Assembly: GCA_023392595.1 (NCBI GenBank) | Contig: JAEVYU010000039.1 | Span: forward strand, 1 to 64,000 | DNA length: 64,000 nucleotides | Reading direction: 5' to 3' | Source of the DNA: Bacillota bacterium | Lineage (GTDB): Bacteria; Bacillota; UBA4882; UBA8346 | Shown here: piece by piece, positions 23,019 through 31,208 of the stretch | How the letters are laid out: every line of letters begins with the position of its first letter | Numbering within the stretch: the stretch's first letter is position 1 | Translations under genes and position numbers: made by a program | The notes under the pieces: generated by a model | Told to the model about the DNA's origin: nothing | The model's database searches: none | The model's input: the letters and a program-made list of their open reading frames with translations, nothing else

Positions 23019-25262
23019 GTGAAGAACATATTGAGACGAATAAGGTCTAAATCGATCCAAAAACCAGTCTTTTGCGGGAAGTACGTCATTATACTGATGG
23101 TAGGCCTCGTTTTACTGAGTTTTGCTTTGAAATTCCACCCCGTCCTGGCTGACAACCCCACCATGGAGCGCCCGAAGATCGGTATTGCTTTAGGGGGTGG
23201 CGGCGCGTTGGGTTTATCCCATATCGGCGTTTTGGAATGGCTGGAGGAAAACCGGATTCCCGTTGATTATGTGGCAGGCACCAGTATGGGCGGCTTAATT
23301 GGAGGCTGTTATGCCACGGGGATGTCAGCCGCTGAAATCGAGGTCTTCTTGAAGACGATTGATTGGAACCGGCTGTTTGATTCGGCGCCTCCGTTAAAAA
23401 ATATTGATTTCCGGCGTAAGGAAGACCGGCGGAATTATTCGGCCGAGCTGGAAATGGGCTTTAAGGGGAATAGCCTGAAATTTCCGCAGGGCTTGGGTGG
23501 CTACCGGATTAATTTACTCTTGAGCAGGATAACGCTTCCTTATTCTTCGATTCGGAGCTTTGATGAACTGCCGATCCCATTCCGGTGCGTGGCTGCGGAT
23601 ATTATGAACAATGAAGCCGTAGTTATGGGAGATGGTTCTCTGGCGGAATCGATGCGCGCCACCATGGCCGTACCCAATGTTTTCACACCGGTGGAGCGGG
23701 ACGGGCGGCAGTTGGTGGATGGCGGTATTTATGACAATGTTCCCACGGATGTTACCAAGAAAATGGGCGCCGATGTCATTATCGCGGTTCATTTAAATGC
23801 CAACCGGGGAAAACCAAGCGGTTCCAAAGGGAGTATTGTCTTATTAAACGCCATTGATGCGATTGTCGAAAACAACAGTCAGCGCTCTCTGGGTATTGCG
23901 GATGTGGTTTTGGAGCCTCAACGCGGCAAGCTGTCAATGTTGAGTTGGAAAGCCATCGACCAGTTTATCGTTTATGGATATCAAGCCGCCGCCGCCGAGG
24001 CTTCCAGTCTTAAGAAATATTCTTTGAGCGAGGAAGAATGGCAACGATACCTTATGGAGCGCAACCGGCGCAAAAAAACCGTTCAGCCCGTGCCCGAACA
24101 GATCGTAGTTTTGGGGTCGTCATCGGAAAATGGCAGGATGATTAAAAACCGGCTGCGTAATCATGTGGGAAAGCTGCTGGATCCGGATGAACTGGAAGCC
24201 GATCTGACCGATATTTTGGGAAGTTCTCTCTATGAAAGCTTACGATATGAGTATCAGGACCGGGGTGGAGTTCCTACTCTAGTGATTGTTGCGGTCGAAA
24301 AACCCTATGGTCCGCCTTTCATTGATTTCGCCCTGAATATTCAAATCGGGGAGAAACAAAGCCAAGTGAATCCCGGTTTTCGGTTTACCGCTTTCAATAT
24401 CAACGGATCCGGCTCGGAACTGCGCACCGATATCGGAGTGGGAAGTGAAATTTACCTGTTTTCGGAGCTCTATAAACCTCTTCGCAAAAGTAATTTTTTT
24501 ATAGCGCCTTTTATCAAGATGGAGGAAACGAATCTCAGTAATTTTCAGGATGGATATCCCATGAATACCTATAAAAATTACTATTCGGAAATCGGGTTGG
24601 ATGGCGGATATCGTTTTGAAAAAAGCGCGGAACTGCGGGTTGGTTATTCGCTTGGAAATCAGACTCTCCGAAGACAGTCCGGTAATGAAATTCCTTCCGA
24701 TTTAAATGGGACTATCCGCCGGACCCATCTTGCCTGGAGTTTTAATAACAATGATGAAATGATATTAGCCAAAAAAGGCCTGGATTGGAAGACGGAGGCC
24801 AGTTGGTATGATTGTGTTCCGGGAAGCGGCGGTTCTTTCGGACAGGTAGAATCCCAGTTAATAAAGTGTTTCCCGGTTGGAGCCAAAGATATGGTCTTTA
24901 CAATGGTGGCTGCGGGAGGCTCGTTTGAGGGGACTCCTCCCTGGACGCAGCAATTCCATTTAGGGGGACCTTTTCGTTTGGGTTGTTATAATATCAATGA
25001 ATTATCGGGAAGCAATTATGTATTGGGAAATATCGGTTATCTTAAAGCTTTGGGGCATCTGCCGATGAGCGGCAGGAATATTTATCTGGGTTTGTGGTAT
25101 GAAAACGGAGGAGTTTTTGAGGATTGGTCCTCCCGGGATTTAAAAAGTGATATTGCGGTGGGCTTTTTAAGCGCGACGATTTTTGGACAGATTTATATCG
25201 GATATAGCTATGGGGAAGAGGGAGATCATTCGTACCAGATTATGCTGGGACATATTTTTTAG
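23019..25262 (+). CDS. Patatin-like phospholipase with POTRA and outer-membrane barrel (type Vd autotransporter)
   Basis: A 747-residue protein, with signal peptide about 1-44. The patatin domain (about 50-330) has the oxyanion loop GGGGALG (59-65), nucleophile Ser89 in GTSMG and catalytic Asp234 in VDGGIYDNVP. A POTRA-like domain (about 350-425) follows, then a D15/BamA-like barrel to the C-terminus, which ends in Phe as outer-membrane proteins often do. Domain order and length match the PlpD/FplA type Vd autotransporters. The start is uncertain: GTG 23019 has a weak site, and ATG 23097 would shorten the signal region. It is direct evidence for an outer membrane. Probable surface lipase. Confidence 0.88.
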   Translation: MKNILRRIRSKSIQKPVFCGKYVIILMVGLVLLSFALKFHPVLADNPTMERPKIGIALGGGGALGLSHIGVLEWLEENRIPVDYVAGTSMGGLIGGCYATGMSAAEIEVFLKTIDWNRLFDSAPPLKNIDFRRKEDRRNYSAELEMGFKGNSLKFPQGLGGYRINLLLSRITLPYSSIRSFDELPIPFRCVAADIMNNEAVVMGDGSLAESMRATMAVPNVFTPVERDGRQLVDGGIYDNVPTDVTKKMGADVIIAVHLNANRGKPSGSKGSIVLLNAIDAIVENNSQRSLGIADVVLEPQRGKLSMLSWKAIDQFIVYGYQAAAAEASSLKKYSLSEEEWQRYLMERNRRKKTVQPVPEQIVVLGSSSENGRMIKNRLRNHVGKLLDPDELEADLTDILGSSLYESLRYEYQDRGGVPTLVIVAVEKPYGPPFIDFALNIQIGEKQSQVNPGFRFTAFNINGSGSELRTDIGVGSEIYLFSELYKPLRKSNFFIAPFIKMEETNLSNFQDGYPMNTYKNYYSEIGLDGGYRFEKSAELRVGYSLGNQTLRRQSGNEIPSDLNGTIRRTHLAWSFNNNDEMILAKKGLDWKTEASWYDCVPGSGGSFGQVESQLIKCFPVGAKDMVFTMVAAGGSFEGTPPWTQQFHLGGPFRLGCYNINELSGSNYVLGNIGYLKALGHLPMSGRNIYLGLWYENGGVFEDWSSRDLKSDIAVGFLSATIFGQIYIGYSYGEEGDHSYQIMLGHIF

Positions 25263-25306
25263 TCCGGCGGCCGATGGCTAAGGGAGAACTTTGGCTTTCT
25301 TTGGCG

Positions 25307-25357
25307 GGCAAAGCCGGGCGGTGATTTTAAAACGCCCGGCTTTGCCTGATGATTTTT
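25307..25357 (+). terminator. Terminator after patatin gene
   Basis: A perfect 14-bp stem (25307-25320 with 25333-25346, GC-rich) around a 12-base loop. A short T run follows at 25353-25357. Confidence 0.7.
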
Positions 25358-25648
25358 AGCGATTGTCCGACCTTTCATATTTTGAAGTATAGGACCATAA
25401 CAACATAAAAGCGATTAAGAACATGAAAATGCTCCTTTACCAATGGATTTGGAGTGAACGTAGATACTAATTCGCGCTAAAGGTTTTGAACACTGCTGTT
25501 AAAAGAGTCCAGGATTTCATTTCCTTCCGGTTTCCGGTTAACCTAAAGGAGCCCGGCAACCAGGGGAATAAAACCAAGTTCTATGGCATTTTTATAGCAC
25601 TTTTTGTCCGCGGCCGCCTTTTTTCAAGGAATGAATTCCTAAAATACG
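25358..25648. other. Intergenic, no gene seen
   Basis: About 290 bases between the patatin terminator and the glnS promoter. There are no open frames with a ribosome binding site and no T-box or other recognised RNA element. Confidence 0.3.
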
Positions 25649-25677
25649 TTGGCAAATGGCGTTAAATTGTTTATAAT
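25649..25677 (+). promoter_or_regulatory. Sigma-A promoter of glnS
   Basis: TTGGCA (25649-25654), a 17-bp spacer and TATAAT (25672-25677). This gives a leader of about 100 bases before ATG 25786. No T-box signature is visible in that leader. Confidence 0.65.
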
Positions 25678-25785
25678 AGAATTTAAATGTAAGATCGCTG
25701 GAAGAAAAACCCTTGAATTTTTTGCCTGAAAAGTGAGTGTTTGAGTGTTTGACCTGTTAGTTAATTGAAGGAGGAAGACCTATCA

Positions 25786-27513
25786 ATGGAAACCCAGAAA
25801 GCGAATGATGGAAGTTTGAAAACAGCGGAGAGTGATTCTGCCGAAAAGTCGAATCCGGTAATTTCCAACTTTATTCAAGATGCTGTGGAGGAAGACTTGC
25901 AAACCGGAGTACATGGTAAACGGGTGCACACTCGTTTTCCTCCTGAACCCAACGGATATCTGCATATCGGACATGCCAAAGCCTTGTGCATTGATTTTGG
26001 AATCGCGCTGAAATTCGGAGGCCAGTGTAATCTCCGTTTTGATGATACCAATCCGGTGAAGGAAGACACCGAATATGTGGATTCCATTATGGAAGATATT
26101 CATTGGTTGGGATTTGACTGGGAGGATCGGCTTTATTATGCTTCCGAGTATTATGAAAGACTTTACCAATGCGCCGAGAAATTGATTCTAAACGGCAAGG
26201 CCTATGTTTGTGATCTCTCGGGCGACCAGGTGAGAGACTATCGCGGCACCCTGACCGAACCGGGGAAAGAAAGCCCTTTCCGGAACCGCTCCGTGGAGGA
26301 GAATCTGGATTTATTCCGCCGCATGCGCGCCGGAGAATTTGAGGACGGCTCCCGGACACTACGGGCCAAAATTGATATGGCGTCCCCCAATATCAACATG
26401 AGAGATCCGGTGATTTACCGTATCCGGCGGGTTACTCATCATCGGACCGGCGATGCCTGGTGTATTTACCCGATGTATGACTACGCCCATCCCATTTCGG
26501 ATGCCATCGAAGGAATTTCCCATTCCTTGTGTTCCTTGGAGTATGAAGATCACCGCCCACTTTATGATTGGGTGGTGGAGCAATTCCGGGATGAGTTTCC
26601 AACACCGCCCCGCCAGATTGAATTCGCCCGTTTGAACCTTAATTATACCGTAATGAGCAAGCGGAAGCTCCTGGAACTTGTTAAAAACAATTATGTCAGC
26701 GGCTGGGACGATCCCCGGATGCCGACCATTTCCGGCTTACGGCGCCGTGGTTATACTCCGGAATCGATCCGGAACTTCTGCGAGCGGATTGGCGTGGCCA
26801 AAAGCAACAGCATGGTCGATATCGCTTTGCTCGAACATTGTCTGCGGGAAGATTTAAATATTAAAGCGCCGCGCGTGATGGGAGTTTTGCGGCCGCTGAA
26901 AGTAGTCATCGACAATTATCCCGAAAACCAGGTCGAGGAGTTTGACGCGGAGATCAATCCGGAAAATCCGGAACTCGGCCATAGAAAAGTGCCTTTTTGC
27001 CGGGAAATATTTATCGAACAGGAAGATTACATGGAAAATCCCCCCAAAGGATTTTTCCGGCTCTCCCCGGGTAAGGAAGTCCGCTTGAAGCACGCTTACT
27101 ATGTAACTTGCACCAATGTGGTGAAAGATCCGTCCTCCGGCGAAGTGGTTGAAGTTCATTGCGTCTATGATCCGGAAACCCGTGGCGGATGGTCTTCCGA
27201 TGGCCGCAAAGTGAAAGGCACGTTACATTGGGCATCCGCCAAACATGCCATTCCGGCGGAAGTGAGGTTATATGACCATTTGTTTACGGTGGAAAACCCG
27301 GACGCCGCCGAGGGTGATTATAAATCCAATCTGAACCCGGATTCTCTGAAGGCGCTGACCCAGTGTTTGGTGGAACCGGGTTTGGCAACGGCCAAGCCGG
27401 GAGACCACTACCAATTTTTGCGCCAGGGTTATTACGTGGTTGATCCGGATTCACAGGCCGGACATTTGGTTTTCAACCAGATTGTACCCCTCCGGGATTC
27501 CTGGAAAGGGTGA
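25786..27513 (+). CDS. glnS: Glutaminyl-tRNA synthetase
   Basis: Charges tRNA-Gln with glutamine in the cytoplasm. It is a class Ib synthetase with the HIGH-type motif PPEPNGYLHIGHAKA and the KMSKS-type motif VMSKRKL. GlnRS-specific segments include RFDDTNPVKEDTEYVDSI and PTISGLRRRGYTPESIRNFC. The C-terminal anticodon-binding beta-barrels are complete. About 575 residues, slightly longer than the E. coli enzyme (554) because of an N-terminal extension of some 30 residues. The start is ATG 25786 behind AAGGAGG; an earlier TTG overlaps that site. Many Bacillota lack GlnRS and use GatCAB, so this gene is notable and probably reflects old transfer. Single-gene unit. Confidence 0.95.
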   Translation: METQKANDGSLKTAESDSAEKSNPVISNFIQDAVEEDLQTGVHGKRVHTRFPPEPNGYLHIGHAKALCIDFGIALKFGGQCNLRFDDTNPVKEDTEYVDSIMEDIHWLGFDWEDRLYYASEYYERLYQCAEKLILNGKAYVCDLSGDQVRDYRGTLTEPGKESPFRNRSVEENLDLFRRMRAGEFEDGSRTLRAKIDMASPNINMRDPVIYRIRRVTHHRTGDAWCIYPMYDYAHPISDAIEGISHSLCSLEYEDHRPLYDWVVEQFRDEFPTPPRQIEFARLNLNYTVMSKRKLLELVKNNYVSGWDDPRMPTISGLRRRGYTPESIRNFCERIGVAKSNSMVDIALLEHCLREDLNIKAPRVMGVLRPLKVVIDNYPENQVEEFDAEINPENPELGHRKVPFCREIFIEQEDYMENPPKGFFRLSPGKEVRLKHAYYVTCTNVVKDPSSGEVVEVHCVYDPETRGGWSSDGRKVKGTLHWASAKHAIPAEVRLYDHLFTVENPDAAEGDYKSNLNPDSLKALTQCLVEPGLATAKPGDHYQFLRQGYYVVDPDSQAGHLVFNQIVPLRDSWKG

Positions 27514-27740
27514 AGGCGCACACACGCGTGATTTTTGATTCGTTACATTTAATTTCGCTGAAATTTAATTTTTTCAAATTTAGAAGGTAGTTATCCGCTC
27601 CGGCATTGGATGGGGCAATCGAAAGATGAAAATGAGCCTACCCGACCCTAGCCCTTAAAGGGTATTAGCCCAACTTTTCGGGTCTATTATTGGCCTTCGC
27701 TGGCACGCTACAGCCTTTAGGCCTGCAATTCCATTGAATT

Positions 27741-27769
27741 CCCCTAAAAGCGCCAAGCGTTTTTAGGGG
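27741..27769. repeat. Intergenic hairpin
   Basis: CCCCTAAAA (27741-27749) pairs with TTTTAGGGG (27761-27769), extended inward by three pairs, in the long non-coding stretch after glnS. It could serve as a terminator on either strand, though no clean T run follows. Confidence 0.5.
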
Positions 27770-28001
27770 AAGGGGAGAAGCATTTGGGCAAGAGTATTAG
27801 GCTCTACCCGTTTTATCAAATCCGGCGAAGAATTCGACCGGATGAAGGAAAGATTCTCATGGATTCGCGCAGTTTTGGAAGTGACGGTAGCGTCTGCCAA
27901 ACAAATGCTTTAAAAAGATGTCCGATGATAAAGAAGATAGGAGATATTCGCGAATTTTGCTTAAGAAAATTATCCACCTTTGGTTATTGGCCTACCGCTT
28001 A

Positions 28002-28023
28002 CCCCCGGCTGCTAAGCCGGGGG
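28002..28023. repeat. GC-rich hairpin next to tandem array
   Basis: CCCCCGGCT (28002-28010) and AGCCGGGGG (28015-28023) form a perfect 9-bp stem with a GCTA loop. It is flanked by TTA on the left and ACTTCG on the right. It resembles REP elements or the subterminal hairpins of IS200/IS605 elements; no transposase is present. Confidence 0.65.
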
Positions 28024-28041
28024 ACTTCGTTTGGATCGGAG

Positions 28042-28272
28042 GGAGCTTTTTCTAGCTCAGAAGGAGCTTTTTCTAGCTCAGAGGGAGCTTTTTCTAGCTC
28101 AGAAGGAGCTTTTTCTAGCTCAGAGGGAGCTTTTTCTAGCTCAGAGGGAGCTTTTTCTAGCTCAGAGGGAGCTTTTTCTAGCTCAGAGGGAGCTTTTTCT
28201 AGCTCAGAGGGAGCTTTTTCTAGCTCTGAAGGAGCTTTTTCTAGCTCAGAAGGAGCTTTTTTCTATCTCATA
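28042..28272. repeat. Tandem array of eleven 21-bp hairpin repeats
   Basis: Eleven head-to-tail copies of GGAGCTTTTTCTAGCTCAGA plus one base (A or G), starting at 28042 with an exact 21-bp period. The last copy (28252) is degenerate. Each unit holds a self-complementary GAGCT-TTTTCT-AGCTC. Because 21 is a multiple of three, long open frames run through it, but none has codon or ribosome-binding evidence. There are no spacers, so it is not a CRISPR array. Replication slippage is the likely origin. Confidence 0.9.
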
Positions 28273-28872
28273 AGGAAAATTCGAGGTAAATATAAGGATT
28301 TTTTAAAAATGGCACAGAGATGCAGAGACACAGAGGAGAGCAACTTTTTGCAACCACGAAAGGCGCGAAAAAACACAAAAATGGAAATCAAAAAGATGGC
28401 GTTATTGAGAGTGGCGGATGAATCTTTGGAGTTTTACTCTAAAATTCCGGTTTCGTTTTCTTCATGAAAGAAAGATATATATATTTTCCGCAAGCCCCAT
28501 TTGCCCCACTGCCCCACAACCCAGGATGCCGTCTTGGTTTCAAGAGTTGGCATGCCGGGAGGATGTTTTTTTAACGGTTGAAATTTGTAATAGTTTTTTT
28601 ATAACACTTTGACCAAGGGTGTCCCCACGGCTTAAATCCGGGCAGGAATTGGGTTTATGGGGGATGTGGGGCAGAGGGGGTGTTGTAGAAAGATATATAT
28701 ATTTCTTTTGGGGTTTGGATTCACTGGTGAATCAAAGGGGAGGAGGGCATTTAAAAATGAAAGGCAATGGAGATTGGATTGGAAGAAAGATGGATGCGAG
28801 GGGATACCGGTTTTCGGAACGGAGGGCTTTCAAACATCTGCCTTCAAACTTCGCTAATCCAATCATAGGGTA

Positions 28873-29724
28873 TTAATACCCATTGCTAAAACCTTTTCCG
28901 ATTACCTCAATACTGGGAGTGACGTAAATAAAGCTGTCATCGTTTAAAGACTTGGTATATTCCTTCAACTTGACAAGCTCGGAACCGGAAATCACCGTTT
29001 TTAACATTGTTTTTTCAGAAGAGCTGTAAGTCCCGATACAGGGTATAAAAGTCACCCCTCTGCGTAACTCCTTATGAATGAACTCCCGAATCGCCTGATA
29101 ATTTTCGGAGATAATGGTTACACTGTAAGTCCGGCCGGTTCCCAGAATCACATAATCGGTCACTTTACCGGAAATATAAATACTCATCAGGGAATAGATG
29201 ATATAAGTAATATTTCCATAGATGATCGAGGAAAACACGATCAGGGAATTAAGAATCATAAAGAAGTTTCCGATGGATAGGCCTTTTTTCTCTTTCAAAT
29301 AAAGAGCGACGATGGCCTCGGGTCCGTTGGCCAGCCCTTGCCGTAAAATGATTCCCGTGGAAAGTCCCGTTAATACCCCGGCGACAACCATGGCAATTAC
29401 GGAATCCGTTTTGAAAGCCGGCACATATTTTTGATAGATCCCGATTAAGGCTGTAAACAAAAAGAAACAAAAACTGGCATAGAAAACCTGCTTCCGGTCA
29501 TACTTGATGATAGCCCAGACAATGATCGGTAATGCCATACTCACTAGCAGGAATTGAATATTCAATCCGCCGACATGATTAACGACGGTTGCCAACCCTC
29601 CTAATCCGGTGGCCGTTAGATTATTGGGAATAAGGACCCGGCTAAAGGCGAATGTTCCTATGGATGTGCCGATAATCATGGATAAAAAAAATCTAAATTC
29701 CTTCAGTATCTTATTAAAATCCAA
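28873..29724 (-). CDS. YitT-family membrane protein
   Basis: A 283-residue integral membrane protein. Five or six hydrophobic helices (residues about 10-190) with the family pattern NNLTATGLGGLATVVNHVGG and FSRVLIPN are followed by a cytoplasmic DUF2179 domain of about 90 residues (TYSVTIISENYQAIREFIHK ... GVTFIPCIGTYSSSEKTMLK). The transported substrate of YitT proteins is not established. The start seems to be TTG 29724 with GGAAGG about 7 bases upstream; the nearby ATG is out of frame. It is a single gene on the minus strand. Confidence 0.88.
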   Translation of the reverse strand: MDFNKILKEFRFFLSMIIGTSIGTFAFSRVLIPNNLTATGLGGLATVVNHVGGLNIQFLLVSMALPIIVWAIIKYDRKQVFYASFCFFLFTALIGIYQKYVPAFKTDSVIAMVVAGVLTGLSTGIILRQGLANGPEAIVALYLKEKKGLSIGNFFMILNSLIVFSSIIYGNITYIIYSLMSIYISGKVTDYVILGTGRTYSVTIISENYQAIREFIHKELRRGVTFIPCIGTYSSSEKTMLKTVISGSELVKLKEYTKSLNDDSFIYVTPSIEVIGKGFSNGY

Positions 29725-30166
29725 TGCATACCTTCCTTTTTTTCATGGATATTTTCCATTTTTGTAGAGAGTAATTGAAATTAAAGTTTTGCAAAAAAAA
29801 ATTCATGAGCATAATTTTTAAAATCTTTCTTCATAATACTTCTAAAATGCTCTTTTTTATGTTAGCGAAAGATTAATATTGAATGAATGATTGATGATCA
29901 GCCTGAACAGGACAAGCGGTTATGTGAAAAAATATGAGCGGGTGTTATGATGGTATCAGAATCCAGACCGGCGGGGTTAAGCGAGTGCCGGATAATGGGC
30001 GGAGAGAAAAAATCGGTAAAGCCTGAGCCTTTATCGATTCATGATGGTGTTTGAACCGGAGAATTGATGACCCTGCTCCGGCGGGCGGCCAAGGAACACC
30101 TGGGAATTCATACCGGACGGCCCCATATTCCAAGCGGGATGGCCCGGATTGTCCTGGCGTGTTTGT
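29725..30166. other. Intergenic region with possible decayed frame
   Basis: About 440 bases. The left half is AT-rich. From 29947 a plus-strand frame of 35 codons ends in TGA at 30052. It continues in the same frame with protein-like sequence (TGELMTLLRRAAKEHLG, then HTGRPHIPSGMARIVLACL) up to the end of the peroxiredoxin gene. It has no good ribosome binding site. It may be the remnant of a gene with one stop, or chance. Confidence 0.3.
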
Positions 30167-30622
30167 TTAAGAAAGAATGCCCAAAACTTCATTTATATCC
30201 GGTAATTGAGCGGGGGGATAGACCTTAACCCATTTGATTTTGCCGCTTTCATCCACAATGATATTGGCCCGCTCCGAATATCCTTCCGTTTCATTGAATA
30301 TTCCATAATCCCTGGCAACCTTTCCGTGAGGCCAGAAATCCGAAGGCAAACTAAGCTTGGTGATTGCCAGAGCAACGGCCCATACGTTTTTGCTGGGCGT
30401 GGGGTCAACACTGAAGCCCAAGGGGACGGCATTTAATTTTTGGAAGGTTTCCCAATTGTTTTCCAAAGCCCTCATTTGATCGGTGCAGACCGGTGTCCAG
30501 GCTAGCGGATGCCAGGATAATAAAACCCTTTTTCCCCGGAAATCACTTAGTCGAATATCTTTTTCATGGTTATCTTTGACTTGAAAATCAGGAGCGATTT
30601 CTCCAACTTGAATTGGACTCAT
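30167..30622 (-). CDS. Peroxiredoxin (AhpC/TSA family), single-cysteine
   Basis: A 151-residue thioredoxin-fold peroxidase that reduces hydrogen peroxide and organic peroxides. The peroxidatic Cys46 lies in PLAWTPVCT, with the expected Pro and Thr; a conserved Arg comes later. No second cysteine occurs, so it is a 1-Cys type that needs an external thiol. GAGGCAGGG precedes ATG 30622. It has its own promoter at 30691-30720, within a pair of direct repeats, so regulated expression is likely. No thioredoxin gene is adjacent. Confidence 0.92.
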   Translation of the reverse strand: MSPIQVGEIAPDFQVKDNHEKDIRLSDFRGKRVLLSWHPLAWTPVCTDQMRALENNWETFQKLNAVPLGFSVDPTPSKNVWAVALAITKLSLPSDFWPHGKVARDYGIFNETEGYSERANIIVDESGKIKWVKVYPPAQLPDINEVLGILS

Positions 30623-30675
30623 GAACCCTGCCTCTTTCTCGAAAATGATATTTTTGATTGGACCTGAGGGTTTTT

Positions 30676-30720
30676 CTAAACGGTTTTCTTATTATAAACC
30701 TAAATGGTTTTCTTATTCAA
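30676..30720 (-). promoter_or_regulatory. Peroxiredoxin promoter with overlapping direct repeats
   Basis: On the minus strand TTGAAT (30720-30715), an 18-bp spacer and TATAAT (30696-30691). Two direct repeats of CTAAAYGGTTTTCTTATT (plus-strand reading, 30676-30693 and 30700-30717) overlap it, 17 of 18 bases identical and 24 bp apart. They could bind an oxidative-stress regulator; I cannot assign which. Confidence 0.5.
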
Positions 30721-30791
30721 TGTAATTTACTTTATCATTCCTTATTTTTGGCCCGGAATATCGCTTGGTTATAAAAGATGATAATTTTATC

Positions 30792-30819
30792 TTGAATTTT
30801 TTGATAAATATCCTAAAAT
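30792..30819 (+). promoter_or_regulatory. Promoter for small protein gene at 30875
   Basis: TTGAAT (30792-30797), a 16-bp spacer and TAAAAT (30814-30819), about 55 bases before the ATG. Confidence 0.45.
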
Positions 30820-30874
30820 AATTTAAGAAGGTTTTTTATCTAGCTGGCAGACATATCAAGAAAAGGGAACTCTT

Positions 30875-31102
30875 ATGAACAGTGAATCGATGTCCTACGA
30901 AGTCAAAAATGAATGCCGGAAAACCACTTTGAAATGTATTGGCGTTGACGATATGGGTTTCATTATGAGACCTCCGATTGGGGAAAATGTCGATAATACG
31001 CTCTTTGGAAAAGTCCTTATCGGTCCCGGTGGGGACGCGTATAGAGTCAAAAGTATTAACATGCGTCAAAATATACTTTGGTTGGAAATCAAGGATTCAT
31101 GA
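30875..31102 (+). CDS. Small hypothetical protein
   Basis: A 75-residue soluble protein. AAGGGA sits about 8 bases before ATG 30875, and a plausible promoter lies upstream. It is predicted mostly beta (TTLKCIGVDDMGFIMRPP, KVLIGPGGDAYRVKSI, NILWLEI), as in a small barrel. It has two cysteines and no signal peptide. I do not recognise a family. It lies between the divergent peroxiredoxin gene and the metallophosphoesterase gene, about 100 bases before the latter. Promoter, ribosome binding site and balanced composition support it as real, but homologues were not checked. Confidence 0.55.
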   Translation: MNSESMSYEVKNECRKTTLKCIGVDDMGFIMRPPIGENVDNTLFGKVLIGPGGDAYRVKSINMRQNILWLEIKDS

Positions 31103-31208
31103 TTTCATTTCACCCGGTTTTTGAAAAATCACCGGATTTTTTGTCCAAGGCCCGGAACGTTTTTTGATGATGATGTGATTTTCAAACTAAACTCAAAGGA
31201 GTAACGAG

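Larger units (their letters stand above)
27514..28872. other. Repeat-rich non-coding region after glnS
   Basis: No credible gene in about 1.36 kb. Contents in order: hairpins at 27741 and 28002 and the 21-bp array at 28042 (listed separately). Next are low-complexity strings CACAGAGATGCAGAGACACA and ACCACGAAAGGCGCGAAAAA near 28310-28380, of a kind seen dispersed in many environmental genomes. Last, an 18-bp direct repeat GAAAGATATATATATTTT at 28470-28487 recurs with one change at 28688-28705. The second repeat copies sit among C-rich and G-rich runs that are roughly complementary. Confidence 0.55.

Noticed and set aside
28042..28272. CRISPR array
   Set aside because: Units are head-to-tail with no spacers and no cas genes nearby.
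27784..28467. 227-codon frame spanning the 21-bp repeat array, and an overlapping 80-codon frame
   Set aside because: Open only because the repeat period is a multiple of three; no ribosome binding site, and flanks do not look coding.
28619..28876. 85-codon frame before the YitT gene
   Set aside because: Lies in G-rich repeat sequence with no ribosome binding site; composition is not protein-like.
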